A DNA stretch of 64,000 nucleotides from Chrysemys picta bellii (GCF_011386835.1 NC_088801.1:23297324-23361323), one strand, 5' to 3'; shown: positions 28,352 through 40,296, numbered from the stretch's first letter. Program-made: numbers and translations. The notes: a model not told the origin generated them from the sequence alone.

Positions 28352-28519
28352 CATGAAAGAATCTGGTTGTATCCATATTGGAAATCTCTTTCCTGGCACT
28401 TCTGTACAGGATATGTCAACTGGTTCTCATGGAAGTAAAGGACCTTTTTCAATTTGCCAAAGTCAGGCCGAAGGGCAATAAGTTCAGTCAGGTTAAGCAC
28501 TGAGCTTGCAAAGAGGATC
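28352..28519 (-). CDS. GTDC1: GTDC1 (QTMAN) internal exon, about residues 60-116
   Basis: This 168-bp exon precedes the one at 24622-24795 in the same transcript. The minus-strand translation has LFASSVLNLTEL, YFHENQLTYP and CQERDFQYGYNQIL, the conserved N-terminal lobe of GTDC1. The acceptor is ttgtttcttag and the donor is TG/gtaggtg. The exon opens with the last base of an Arg codon, runs 55 codons, and ends with TG, which joins the T of the next exon to make Cys. Both junction phases therefore agree. GTDC1 acts on tRNA-Asp queuosine in the cytoplasm. The exon carrying the start codon was not found between here and the right end, so the upstream intron is probably more than 35 kb. Confidence 0.95.
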
Positions 28520-29593
28520 CTAAGAAACAAGGAAAGTAGTGTTTACTGTCTGTGAGCATGCTCAAAAGGGCCACCCTTTACCCTTCCTCTCTGCCTACCC
28601 CTCACAAGAAATACATAACCCCTATAGGGACACATCAATAGCTAAGCCTTAATACCATGTAGCAGCATTCTAAGTTTTGATCTCTTAAAAAGCAGCTGCT
28701 AAGAACTCAACTAGAAAAGCATTGAATCTCATTGGTCTTCTCAGCTCAGTTACAGAGAAATGCAAAATAAAAAAGCTAGATGGATTTTATTGAAAAAGGC
28801 AAGAAAAGCTGTATCTGAAGGACAAATGGAACAAAGATAAGGCTGACTGGGGAATACTCTGCTTGCCAGTTTCATTACACTTTACTTCTTTATGCAACCA
28901 ACTACTGAAATTCAATATATGAGCAGGAATGGCACATGTTCATGTTATGACATAAACCTTTTTGATTTATGCAGTATACTTATCTGGTGTGGTCTTTTTC
29001 TCGCTCTCTCCATCTCTTTTCCCATTTTTATTAAGCATCCTACATAACATTTTTTGTTGTTTTGTTCCCTGCTCCCCAATACTGCCATAGTACAGTTACC
29101 ATTTTATAGTCCATAAAATTGTTCATATCCTTCAAATTATATATAACTCAAGCCCAAAGAAAATTAGCACACTGATTTCTTGCCCTTGATATAACTTAAC
29201 AATCAATCAGAAAGTTAACTTACCTAAATGAGTAGTGTGAAATTCTGGTCCTACTGAAGTCAAAGGCTAACCTCAGTTTGACTTAATGGGGCCAGGATTT
29301 CACCCATAGTATATAAGCTGATATCTAATGTTTTCTGGTAGCAGAATCTTGATGTATACCACCATTCTGTGTGGACCACATATCTGTAGATATTTGTACG
29401 CATTCTAAATTCCTCAGCACCACGGCAAATATTTGAAATCAAGTATTTATTTCAAATAAAACATTAAGCTTTCATATACGATTATAGACACACTATGTTC
29501 CTCACTAATTTGCCAGTCCATCCTTCATTCTAATGATGCAAACACAATGTTTGGTTAAAGAGTTTCTTTTCTGTAACCTTTGCCAATTTTCCC

Positions 29594-29624
<31 letters not shown>

Positions 29625-30349
29625 TGAATTAGTGTTAAAAAAAAGTGCTAAATGGACATAGTGGAATGATAATCTTCTGTTTGCAGTGGTTAACTTACAA
29701 ATTTTCCAATTGCCTGAGGTAACTAAATGTACCATAGCATTCCCAAGATATTCACTCTATTAATTGCAGGGGACTGCAGGCAGAACAGAGGTAACATCAG
29801 CTTGCAGTGTCAAAAATTTGGCACATTTAATAGGCAACTTGAGAACCTATGGAATATATACAACATGAAAAGCAGCTCCTCCACCCAACCTCATCAACAT
29901 GACTCAACCCTGACCTGGAAGAATCACCTCTAGGGGTGTGAGAGAATCTACATGTCCATTAAATAACTGGTCTTTCTAATGAGATTGTAAATTAGAGTGC
30001 CAAATAAGATGGGGCCCACAAATCATTTGATATAAGTAATCAAATCCTTGTCTCAGGGAGCCACAATTTTTTCACTTGTAGTGACCTGGCCAGATTCAAA
30101 CCTGAGGTGAAAAGGTTCCTACATGTGTTAGGAAATTTAATGATCATAGAAAAAATACAATCCTTGACCTGAGGAGCTTACATCATTTTAGACACGAGAG
30201 AATGAGTGACAGCAACAAACAGAAGTGAGGGGGGGAAGGATAAATAGTAAGATTACATGATTACCTGGATAAATTATAGGCTCATTTTGATGATGTCCCT
30301 GAACTCTCTTTTTTTTCTTATTAAACCTCTCTCTCTCACCCCTTTCCCA
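28520..30349. other. Non-coding DNA, probably GTDC1 intron
   Basis: No exon was recognised. It holds a short palindromic MITE (29239-29306), an A-run of about 28 bases near 29596-29623, and degraded MIR-like sequence near 30060-30200 (cagattcaaacctgaggtg, aatccttgacctgagg). Confidence 0.55.
29239..29306. mobile_element. Palindromic MITE (gtgaaatcctggcc family)
   Basis: The left arm gtgaaattctggtcctactg pairs with the right arm ending gggccaggatttcac around a short centre, over about 24 bp per arm. It is a compact non-autonomous repeat of a kind common in turtles and birds. Confidence 0.65.
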
Positions 30350-33010
30350 GGGTAGATGATGACAACCTTCTCGTGGTCTGCCCTGCTATGTGTCAACGCA
30401 CACCCAACGTCAACAAATCTGCATCTGAATGTCACTCAGTGAAATCTGAGATTGAACAGCAATGGAGATAATTACCCTGCAAAAAGTGATTTCTTTCAGA
30501 GCCACTTTAAGAGAACAGTAGGCTCAGCTCTATGAATTTGCCAACAGAATGTCGAAGGTATATCCCCATCTAAAAGATAATATAATCAATGCCATCACCC
30601 TTATAGTAAAAAAAAACCTCTCAAGAATCAGGCTGCCATATTGCTGGATACAATCTTGTCACCTCTCTCCATCATTCAAAACATAGCTTTTCCATACGTA
30701 TCAGATGGGGCATTAAAGATTATGATCCAATAGATGCCAGGAGTAACACCAGACCTTTACTATCTCAATAAGAATTGGCAAGCTAACAGTAGCCAGGGGT
30801 AGGCAACCTATGGCTCGCGTGCCAAAGGCGGCTCGCAAGCTGATTTTCAGTGGCACTCACACTGCCCAGGTCCTGGCCACTGGTCCGGGGGGCTCTGCAT
30901 TTTATTACATTTTAAATGAAGCTTCTTAAACTTTTTAAAAACCTTGTTTACTTTATATACAACAATAGTTTAGTTATACATTATAGACTTATAGAAAGAG
31001 ACCTTCTAAAAACACTAAAATGTATTATTGGCACGCAAAACCTTAAATTAGAGTGAATAAATGAAGACTCGGCACACCACTTCTGAAAGGCTGCCGACCC
31101 CTGCGGTAGCTAATGTGTATAAACCACTGAATACAGACCAGCCTTCTCCCACTTTATCCACAGTGTATTACTCTGTTATATACATCGGTGATTTCAATAG
31201 CCACCACACAATGTGGGGCTATAGTAGCAACGATACTCCAGATGAGGAACTTGCAGAATGGTAATCAAAAACATACATCTTCTCTTTGTTGTGAAAAACA
31301 GAGGCACTTTTTATTCTGTTTACTGGAACAGAAACTACTATCTAGACTTCTGTTTCCTCAACAACGATGAGTTCAGAATCCTTCAAAACATCTCTAGAAC
31401 CGTTGTAGGCAATTTTTCAAATAGTCAACTTTGACTACTGAACTTCCAGCATTGGAACCGAACCCCCAGTAATCATGTCACTACCCAAACCGTGATGGAA
31501 CTTTCAAAAGGAAAGCTGGCTGGGATTCATTGTAACAACTGAGGCCACCATTGATGTTATTCAACCAGAGGCTGAAAACTGAAATTGTTTCACCCAGCTC
31601 ATTCAAAGGGCCACAAGAAAAAACATCTCCCATAGTTATCAAAAAGGATACACCTGATGCTCGCAACCAGAAACATAAAGACTATTACCAGAACACCAAA
31701 CGTCTGATGCCATAAACACTGCAACATCCCTACCAGAGTCACCAAATTTAACCCTCCATCAAAGATGGATTGAAACAGTTGAATCTTTGGACGTTACTCA
31801 CTGTAGTCATAACGTTTGGCTATTATTGCATCATCTTGGGTCTGCAGAAATGTAAAACCTTGAGGTCTTAGCAGATGTGATCACAAGAACACTTCTTATT
31901 AACTCAAAAGCACCAGGGGGTCAAGTCTATTAATGCAAAGTGCACAGAGAGTTACAACAGCTCACTGCCCCCCCATCACTGACTTTCACTATTGAGAAGA
32001 TAAACAAGACCTTCTCACTTACAAAAGCTGGGAAAGATGCAAGACTTGATGGCATCCTTTTAGTATTTATTAAAAACCCTGTAGCCAAGGTACAGAAATG
32101 GGGGTAGCACTGTTCTCCTATATCATTCCACAGGGATTCTCCCCACAATCTATGACCATTGCCATTGCCAAGTCCAGGAATGTTACTGAATGAACAAGTT
32201 GGTTTCCAGCCAAGTCAAAGGTGCACTGGCCAAGTATTAGTCTTAGCAATGCACACTGAGGTGGGATTCCAGCAAAAATTCAAGATTGGGGCAGCTTTCT
32301 TTGACTTATAGGGGGTACCTATGGCACTGTATGGACAAATGCCTTTCTGAAAGCCAGCAAAATTATCCCATATAATGCAATGATAAAATTCTTCTCAGAA
32401 GTTCTGACCAATCATACGTTTCATGTTTTCCTTGGTGACCAGATCAGCAGACCATGTACTCTCAATGATGGTTTACCATAGGGACCAGTCCTAGCACCAA
32501 TCTTGGTTAACATCTATATTAGGGACCTTCATGGAAATTTGCTTATGCTGATGAGACTGTATGATTGTGCAGTCAGAACAATTTACTTATCATAAAACAA
32601 ATACTAAACAATGACTTTACAACCAAGGAAGGATATTTCTTAAGCTGAAACTAAAATGAAAACCGCACCAAGTCTCTAATGTCAGCATTTCATTTAAGTA
32701 ATCCAAAGGCTATGACAGAACAGCATGTGGACTTTTGTTGCCAATAGAAAAACACAATCCCAGCCTGAATTATCTTGGTGTGAAAATAGACCGAAGCCTC
32801 ACATACCACTGGCACCTGAGAAAATAAAGATTAATATAAACCTCATCCAGAAACAGACAGGAAAAACATGGGAAGCTGATGCAAAAACCCTATGAACCTC
32901 TTCACTGGTCCTTGTTTAATCTACTACAGATACTGCTCATCCATCTGGACACATAATTCCCACACGTCACTCATTGACTCTCATCTTACCACCACCATGA
33001 GAATCATTAC
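30350..33010 (+). mobile_element. Degraded Jockey-like non-LTR retrotransposon
   Basis: Fragments in shifting plus-strand frames match an apurinic endonuclease plus reverse transcriptase LINE. They are NVEGISPSK near 30550, IGDFNSHHTMWGY at about 31185-31225, a GKDARLDGI segment near 32035 (family: GK.PG.DGI), AAFFDL near 32290, an LNDGLP*GPVLAP segment near 32460 (family: LPQGSVLAP), YLGVKIDRSLTYHWHL near 32775, and TTTMRIIT at the end. The wording fits the Jockey/Daphne-type clade better than CR1. Stops and frameshifts are frequent, so the copy is old and dead. A hAT MITE splits the endonuclease, and a CR1 insertion ends it at 33010. Confidence 0.7.
30794..31103. mobile_element. hAT-like MITE, copy A
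   Basis: A 310-bp element with terminal repeats caggggtaggcaacctatgg and ggctgccgacccctg. Its interior is ttttcagtggcactcacact and an AT-rich half ending ggcacaccacttctgaaagg. It is the same family as 60648-60955, in reverse orientation. Flanks acagtagc and cggtagct are only a rough 8-bp duplication. It lies inside the endonuclease part of the LINE. Confidence 0.85.
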
Positions 33011-33070
33011 ATAAAAACATGAGAACATAAGAATGACCAGGCTGAGTCAGACCAATGGTCCATCAAGTAT

Positions 33071-33736
33071 ATAAAAGGTAGTTATAAGGAGGAGGGAGAA
33101 AAATTGTTCTTCTTATCCTCTGAGGATAGGACAAGAAGAAATGGACTTACATTGCAGCAAGGGAGGTTTAGGTTGGACATTAGAAAAAACGTCCTGACAG
33201 GGTGGTTAAGCACGGGAATAAATTGCCTAGGGAAGTTGTGGAATCTCCATCAGTGGAGATCTTTAAGAGCAGGTTAGACAAACACCTGTCAGGAATGGTC
33301 TAGATCAGTGATGGGCATCCTGCGGACCACAGGCAGCCCATCAGGGAAATATGATTACAGGCCGCGAGACATTTTGCTGAGGTTGACCATCTGCAGGCAC
33401 GGCCCCCTGAAGCTCCCGGTGGCCGCGGTTTGCCATTCCTGACCAATGGGAGCTGCGGGAAGTGGTGGGCCACAGGGATGTGCTGGCTGCCTCTTCCCAC
33501 AGCCTCCCATTGGCCGGGAACAGTGAACTGCAGCCACTGGGAGCTGCGGGGAGCAGTGCCTGCGGATGGTCAACGTCAGCAAAATGTCTTGCGGCCCGCA
33601 ATCAGATTACCCTGATGGGCCACATGCGGCCCGCAGGTTGCCCACCACTGGTCTAGATAATATAGTCCTGCCATGAGTGCAGGGGACTGGACTAGATGAC
33701 CTCACGAGGTCTCTTCCAGTCCTAATATTCTATGAC
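33071..33736 (+). mobile_element. CR1 LINE 3' end, split by a hAT MITE
   Basis: It holds the last coding and 3' untranslated segment: ggacaagaagaaatggactt, gcagcaagggaggttt, ggttaagcacgggaataa, aacacctgtcaggaatgg. It resumes after the MITE with aatatagtcctgccatgag and ends tccagtcctaatattctatg. It was inserted into an older CR1 of opposite orientation. Confidence 0.92.
33306..33650. mobile_element. hAT-like MITE with perfect 8-bp duplication
   Basis: A 345-bp GC-rich element with terminal repeats cagtgatgggcatcctgcgg and ccgcaggttgcccaccactg (18 of 20 match when inverted). It is flanked by GTCTAGAT at 33298-33305 and 33651-33658, the length expected for hAT transposons. The interior contains gaccaatgggagctgcgg and its mirror, so the whole is nearly palindromic. 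No transposase is encoded, and the open frames seen on both strands come from its GC content. Confidence 0.95.
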
Positions 33737-34189
33737 TATAGCCCAGTATCCGATCTTCCAACAGTGACCAGTGCCAGATGCTTCACAGGTGAGTGATCTA
33801 TCCCCCTGTCATCTGGTGCTAATTCCTAGCAGTCAGAGGTTTTGGGACACCAAAAGCATGGGGTTGCATTCCTGACCATCTTGGCTAATTGCTTTTGTGG
33901 ATCTATCCTCAATGAACGTATCGAGTTATTTTTTGAACCCAGTTATTCTTGTGGCCTTCACAGCATCCCCTGGCAACGAGTCCCACAGGTTGACTGTGCT
34001 TTGTGTGAAGAAGTACTTACTTATGTCAGTTTTAAACCTGTTGCCAATAAATTTCATTGTGTGACCTCTTTGATGTTTTTAAGACATATAAAAGAAGATG
34101 ACTCCTTTCCTTCTTATATGCCGAGCTGGAAAGAGAATTTGATTGATGCAGGTTAGTATCTGTGGTTCTGGCAAAACAAGTATTTCTTT

Positions 34190-34600
34190 AGGAGAGATCT
34201 GAATGGGCAGAGGAAGGAAATATGGCATATTCAGACTGAAACCATATGAGGCAGCATGGAACAAGACAAAGGCAAGAGTGGGAGGAGAGAAAAAAAGGAC
34301 GGGGAACATTATGAGAAATGAGATGCAAGATATAGGCTACAACAGAGTTGTGCAGGGCCTTCAAGGTGAAGTTGAGCAGTTTAAACTTGATGTGGTGTGT
34401 AAGGGGGGAGCACCCGCGGTGCAGCGATTCAAAGAAAAGAGTAACATGGTCATATCAACCGACAATAGTCATTGCAGCAGCATTCTGGACAAACTAAAGG
34501 GGTGGGAGTCAGAGAAGCATAAAAGGAGGAGGTTTGCAGTAATCAAGGAGGGAAATGATAAGGACTTGGATGAGTGTTTTAGCCACTGAGACACAAAGAA
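34190..34600 (+). repeat. Probable interspersed repeat, family not identified
   Basis: The wording (ttgtgcagggccttcaaggt, gcagcagcattctggacaaa, agtaatcaaggaggg, acttggatgagtgttttagc) resembles a repeat seen in other amniote genomes, but I cannot name it. It contains a 128-codon plus-strand frame (34203-34589), charged and low in structure, which is probably incidental. Confidence 0.4.
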
Positions 34601-34604
34601 TAGG

Positions 34605-35880
34605 GTTAAAGTATCTAAATGTTAAAAAAGAGGTAAGACTTTTACTAACAAAATCACATTTCATTACCAGTCTCATGAATTAACCAATGACAAGAGCAAG
34701 TTTTATAATGATTAGCAAACCCCAAATTTAGAATTTGAATGGTTTTGCTTACTTTTCCTACTGTGACTGCAAACAAAATATAAATCCATAATGGTATTAT
34801 AAAATGTCCTCACTGATCCCCTAAAAATGTCCCAGAGTATTTCTATAACATAAACCTACACACATTAGCTGCCCTCAGCTTTGCTTCTTTACTGGTACAA
34901 TAGCTTTAACTACCGGCAATAACCAATTTCCTTAGGCATTATAAGCTTAAATAACACCTGACAGTACAAGTCATTGTGAACATGCCCACAGAGGAGTAGT
35001 GTATATGGCTAATGGACTCATGCAGGGCACCGGAGGATATGTTGAAGAGTATTTCTACTTAACACCTACTACTAGGGTAGGAAAGGAAAGTTTATTATAA
35101 TGTAATGTGTGACATAAATATATATCAGTTGTCATTCTATGTGACATCTACTTTCATTTTACCTCAGGTTATTATTTAAGTAATAAATCCTAACAAGGTG
35201 AGCTTTATCATCCCACTGAGTCTTTCCAGGAGGTAAGGACACAAGGTGATAGCAAGAACGCTGGAAACATGATAATTCCTGACAGCTGCTGCTTGAGCAC
35301 AAGTTAAATTGAACAGTTTATCTCAGCATAAAGATGTTATAAGGTTTTATGTTTAATTTAAAAAAATTAACATAAAACCCAGAGAAAGCAGAGTTAGGCA
35401 ATCTTTCACAAACATGACATACTACAATCACTGTATAAGCTGGATTAGTACTTATTACCATGCTACTAGAGAATTAAGCTGTTTTTAGACCACCAAAGAG
35501 CTTTAAATTGCAACTTTTGTCTCTGTAAGAGAAACCTATATTTAAAATGTCTGCTAAATTCAAATTAACAGCTACATCATTAGCTTACCATCTCACAAAA
35601 AGTACATTTAAACTGCTATTACAGTATTCTTATCCAGACCCATCAAGACTACAAACATGTTAATACATACAGTACATTTCTTTACATTATAACTACTGTA
35701 CATACTACCCTGACACCTGCATTAAAGATCACCTTTCTTAAACAACCATCTGTTCTTAGTGGTCACCCCAAAGTATCCCAAGCATTTTGCAGTGTTTTAA
35801 ATGACCACTTCTCCAACACAACCAGAATTAATCCCAAATATAGCAGCAACATCTCTTCGAAGACAGGCTGAACTGCTTTG
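34605..35880. other. AT-rich non-coding DNA
   Basis: No recognised feature. Confidence 0.5.
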
Positions 35881-35882
35881 GA

Positions 35883-36046
35883 CTTCAGGGCCCAGTAAGC
35901 ACACACTCTACAAGCCCCCATCCTGCATATACATAAGCCGGTGCTTAACTTTAATCATGTAAGTAGCCCCTTTGACATCGGTGGAACTACTTTTGTGAAT
36001 CAAGTTAAGCAGATGCTGAGGTATTTGAAGGATCAGGGCCATGATT
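35883..36046. mobile_element. Palindromic MITE (tcctgcaaac family)
   Basis: gggcccagtaagcacac and cccatcctgcatatac at the left match the inverted right end gtatttgaaggatcaggg. The centre is tgtaagtagcccctttgac. It is a larger, decayed copy of the family at 48105-48202. Confidence 0.5.
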
Positions 36047-36049
36047 TGT

Positions 36050-37003
36050 GCACAAGATAGTCTGAATTCTGCATAGATCTGTCTATTAAAATGTTTATAG
36101 TAAAACACTGAAGAGCAGTAACATATAAAAAGCTTTACATTTTAATGACAGGTTTGTCTATAGTAACTGGTAAAGTATTTTTGTCAGCACAAAGGTGGCT
36201 CCACTACCTCCAGTGTGGCAAAACAGAGGGTGTGTTGAAGAGGGAAGAAGGTGTGGCAGATTTAGAGCTCGCAGCAGCAGCATAAAGCTCTCCTTAGCTG
36301 AGTGGAGATTCAGGTCCATATATCTTTTTTGCAAGATTGTGCAAAAAGTTTGTGATTGAAACACACAGCACTCAGGAAAATCAGTGTAGTCACTGTTAAC
36401 TCTTCCCATATATGTATTATATTAGGTCTTACAATTTCATGATCCAGAATTATATTTGATCAGCACTTGTATATGAAACCTCTAGGGAAAACCCAAGAAG
36501 GAATATTCTTTAGATGACGCTATTTGAATCCATACTGATCCATCCATCAGCAGGATGTTTAAGACACTGTGATGTTGAAGGTGCACTCTTTGGAGATTTT
36601 TGACTTCCTGTACTAATTAAAAATCCCAGGACACTTTTCACAAGACTAGAGGTGATTATTGTATTCCGCCCAAATTATGATTTAGATTATTGTATTCTAT
36701 CTCTAGATAAAATTCCTTCCTAAAATTTCAATTGGATGTGGTAAACAGCTTCACTTCCAACCCTAATGTGTTGTGTAAGTTCTACAGTTTTGAACATTCA
36801 TACAGTTTTATCCCAAATATCATTATATTTCATAATACCTTTGACTGCAAGCTGTTTAAGGCAAGGATCATGGCTAGATGTGAATTTATACAGCACCCAG
36901 CACAGTGGGGCCCTGATCCTGAATTAGGGCTTATGCATACTACTGCAAGTCAAATAAATAGTAACCGGTCAATGAGGCATACCATGAACGATGGTTATGT
37001 TTT
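36050..37003. other. Non-coding DNA with a SINE tail
   Basis: Mostly unassigned. At 36850-36965 there is a sauropsid SINE/MIR-like 3' tail: gtttaaggcaaggatcatgg, cagcacccagcacagtgggg, cctgatcctgaattagggc, then an aataaata end. Confidence 0.55.
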
Positions 37004-38204
37004 TGTGACGGGTTCCCCCCAGTGGGAACTGGGGTATCACTAAGCCTGCCTGACCCACCAGCGTGGGCTCCCTTTACACTGTACTGTTGCAACAAGCCCT
37101 CAAGCCCCCTCCAGCACACATACAGGTAGGGACACACGCAGCTGCAACTACATACAGACGCTGAGATCAGCTCTCCGTGGGAAGGCTTCAGCTAACGAAC
37201 TGTCCAGATACTCAACTGCACACCCCCCATCTGGAGGGCAAATCCAAAATTATACTGTCTTGCACTGCATAGAGATCTGTACAGCATAACCTCATGAAAT
37301 TTTCCCCCTCCCTCAATGTGGAAAGGAAATATACAATAGCTTTTAGCCCCAAGTTATAACTTCCACACACTGGTTTGTGATAAAGCAAAAACAAATTTAT
37401 TAACTACAAAAGATAGATTTTACGTGATTATAAGGGATAGCAAAGAGATCAAAGCAGATTACCTAGCAAATACAAAAAAAAACACAATCTAAGCTTAATA
37501 TACTACAGAGATTGGATAGGAGTAGAAAATTCTCACCCTAAATGATGATTTAAGCTGGCTGCAGGATCTTAAAGGGCAAGCTGTATTTGCTTGCAGCTTA
37601 AAACCCCAGGTATTCCTTTCACAGGCTAGAAATCCCTCTAGCCTGGGTCCAGCCCTTCCCCCCAGTTCAGTCCTTGTTCTTCAGGTGTTTTCAAGAGTCT
37701 TCTTTGAGTGGGGAGTCAGCGAAGAGCCTCAATGATGTAACTCCCCTGCCTTAAATAACTTTTGTATATGACAGGAACCCTTTGTCTCCAAGCTTGGTTC
37801 CCACGCCTTTCAGTGGAAAAACACTGGTATTCCAAGATGGAGTCAAGTACCAAGTGATCTGGTCAGCAGCCATGACTCAGACGCTGTTTGTAGCATCCTC
37901 AGGAAGGCTTCCCGGTGGGAGATGAACTTCTTCTAAGGCCTATTGTTTTCTCTAATGGCCCTTCCTAGCCAGTCATCTAGACTGATTGCATTCTGCCTAG
38001 TGGGTGTTTCCCAAGTGTAATAGATGTACAGACAATATTCAGATACCAAATGATACAAGCATATAAATAGGATAATCATAGTCAGTAAATCATAGCCTTT
38101 TCAAGGATATCTCACATGATCTATCTTGCATAAAATACATCATAGTTATGCCATAATCACATAATAATAATATCTCTATGAAGAATATGGGGCATAGTGT
38201 CACA
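37004..38204 (-). mobile_element. Solo LTR of an endogenous retrovirus-like element
   Basis: A 1201-bp unit begins tgtgacggg and ends agtgtcaca, giving inverted TGTGAC/GTCACA ends. It is flanked by the 5-bp duplication GTTTT (36999-37003 and 38205-38209). The minus strand carries an AATAAA poly(A) signal at about 37396-37401, supporting minus orientation. It matches a repeat familiar from turtle genomes. No gag, pol or env remains are present on either side, so this is a solo LTR left by recombination. Confidence 0.8.
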
Positions 38205-38226
38205 GTTTTGTTATGAAATTACATTA

Positions 38227-38841
38227 TGTGACAGACCCAGACTAGTGGGGTACAGGAGTCTGGTAGAGGGCAAATATACTGGTCACTGGATGAGTAGTTT
38301 TCTGTTCCCTGAGTGACCAGAGCAGGGGCTGCACTAGAGTAATCAGGAACCTGCTAGAACCAGTTAAGGCAGGCAGGCTAATTAGGACACCTGGAGCCAA
38401 TTAAGAAGAAGCTGCTAGAATCAATTAAGACAGGCTAATCAGGGCACCTGGGTTTTAAAAGAAGCTCACTTCAGTTTGTGGTGAGAGTGTGAGGAGCTGA
38501 GAGGGTGTGCTGCTGGAGGACTGAGGAGCACAAGCGTTATCAGACACCAGGAGGAAGGTGTTTGGAGGAGGCCATGGGGAAGTAGCCCAGGGAGTTGTAG
38601 CTGTCATGCAGCTGTTACAGGAGACACTATAGACAGCTGCAGTCCACAGGGCCCTGAGCTGAAACCCAGAGTACAGGGCGGGCCAGGGTTCCCCCCAAAC
38701 CTCCCAATTGACCTGGACTGTGGGTTCTTCCAGAGGGGAAGGTCTCTGGGCTGTTCCCCAACCCACATGGTGAATCTCTGAGGCAAGAAAATCTGCCAAT
38801 AAGCGCAGGACCCACCAAGATAGAGGAGGAACTTTGTCACA
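38227..38841 (+). mobile_element. Second solo LTR, different family
   Basis: A 615-bp unit runs from tgtgacagaccc to aactttgtcaca, with TGTGAC/GTCACA ends and a 4-bp ATTA duplication (38223-38226 and 38842-38845). A TATA-like ggttttaaaagaagc at about 38450 precedes tcacttcagtttgtggtg, the expected U3/R boundary. It lies 22 bp from the minus-strand LTR, in opposite orientation. No internal coding region survives. Confidence 0.82.
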
Positions 38842-38845
38842 ATTA

Positions 38846-40240
38846 ACTATATCATCTAAATATTAGAGTAGTTAATAGTATTTTAAAGAGACAAATTTTG
38901 CACTGAGACCAGTGTGAACCAGCCCTTCAGGAAAGTAGGAGCAAGATTTGGATAGGGCAATACACATCATGGAGCTCAGCTCCATGGTGACCTCCTGTAC
39001 ACCAGCATGCAAAATGTGGGATCAGAGAAAGGGCCAGAAAAATGTGGTAGTACACAAGTGTGTCAGGATGAAAGTGGCTACTAGCCTCTGGGATGTAGCA
39101 GTGACTTCATATCTGTTAGGGAGCATGCCTCCCTCCCTGCTTCACTGTCTCTCAAAGTTACTATGAGACCAGACCAGCTACTCAGGTGCACACAGGTCTG
39201 AGGATTTGGATTTGTTATCTTTTAAAATTAAACATTAATTGTACATCAAATATTCTTATTAATTAAATGTATACTAGATGAGGTATTTTGGTGTAATACC
39301 ATATAATTTGGATGTGATCTCTTCTAAAAGTTATATTTTTATGTGCTTATATTGAGAATGCATAAATTACAATAAAACATGAAAAAGCTTTTCTGTTTTC
39401 CTTAAAACAACATGACTTTGAATTTCTGAACAATGATAATATATTTCAATATACAATATAATAAATGATAAATTAACTAATATCTTTTTCATGTGGCATG
39501 TACTATTATCCAGGAGGCTTATAGATATTATAAAATATATTCTATAAATTAAAGACTTTTTTAAATATAGAAAGTAATTTGAAATGTTTACAAAAAATAA
39601 TTGTCTTACTATTGTAATGTTCTTTATTTTTCAGAACAAGTCACAAGGTTGTCATCCCTTTCGTCATAATTTATGTATTATGTACTTTCATAAATATTTA
39701 CAAATATTAATTATAAAGAAAAATATTTTCTTCTTGTAATTACTATATGTTCATAGGAAAATATAAGCAGTAAATATTCATGATTCCTATTTGTTCATTT
39801 ATTTTAAAGGGTTTATTTTGTTTTTGTTTTTACTTTAAGACTGTACAAAGTACTCATTTCATTATATGTGCAAAATATTTTAAATGCCCAATGCCTTTTT
39901 GATGTATTTGTTATAAGAATATTTTCTAGTATTATGCCCCATTGCTCAGTGTATTGGGAAATCTTGATCCCATTAATACTCTGGATATAGTTTCCAAAAG
40001 TATGGAACTTCCTGTCTGGCAAACTCAGAAGGATTTCCTGTATATCATCCCTTCCATCCAACCAAATTTCCCGTACATCAACCCCATCTCTATCTGAGCA
40101 AAATCCTGTCAGTCCCCTTCCGACTATTTTTGTTGGTTTTGGTGGTGGTGGTTTTCCAGAACCACTGTTACATATCCCAGTTCTCTACTCTGTTCCTCCA
40201 TAGTCATGCATCTTCAGACACATATTAAGGATATGCACTG
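38846..40240. other. AT-rich non-coding DNA
   Basis: Strongly AT-rich from 39200 to 39860, with no exon or transposon recognised. Confidence 0.5.
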
Positions 40241-40296
40241 TGGGTGGGATTTTCAAAAGCACTCAGTGTTGACCTAACTGCTCCTATTAGAACTAA

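Larger units (their letters stand above)
33011..34110 (-). mobile_element. CR1 LINE 3' part, interrupted by a second CR1
   Basis: The minus-strand 3' terminus is at 33011-33068 (plus strand: agaacataagaatgacc, gtcagaccaatggtccatc). The element resumes at about 33737 with tagcccagtatccgatct and continues through the 3' untranslated region into the C-terminal coding end, to near 34110 (gacctctttgatgtttttaa). The gap is filled by the plus-strand CR1 at 33071-33736. Coding remnants are broken. Confidence 0.85.

Noticed and set aside
33300..33656. Several 60-86 codon frames in a GC-rich patch
   Set aside because: They lie wholly within the hAT MITE and mirror each other on the two strands.
38455..38840. 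Minus-strand frames of 63-114 codons
   Set aside because: They lie antisense inside the plus-strand solo LTR and have no retroviral or host protein motifs.
37004..38841. Complete endogenous retrovirus
   Set aside because: The two LTRs differ in family, orientation and duplication length and have only 22 bp between them, with no gag, pol or env remnants.
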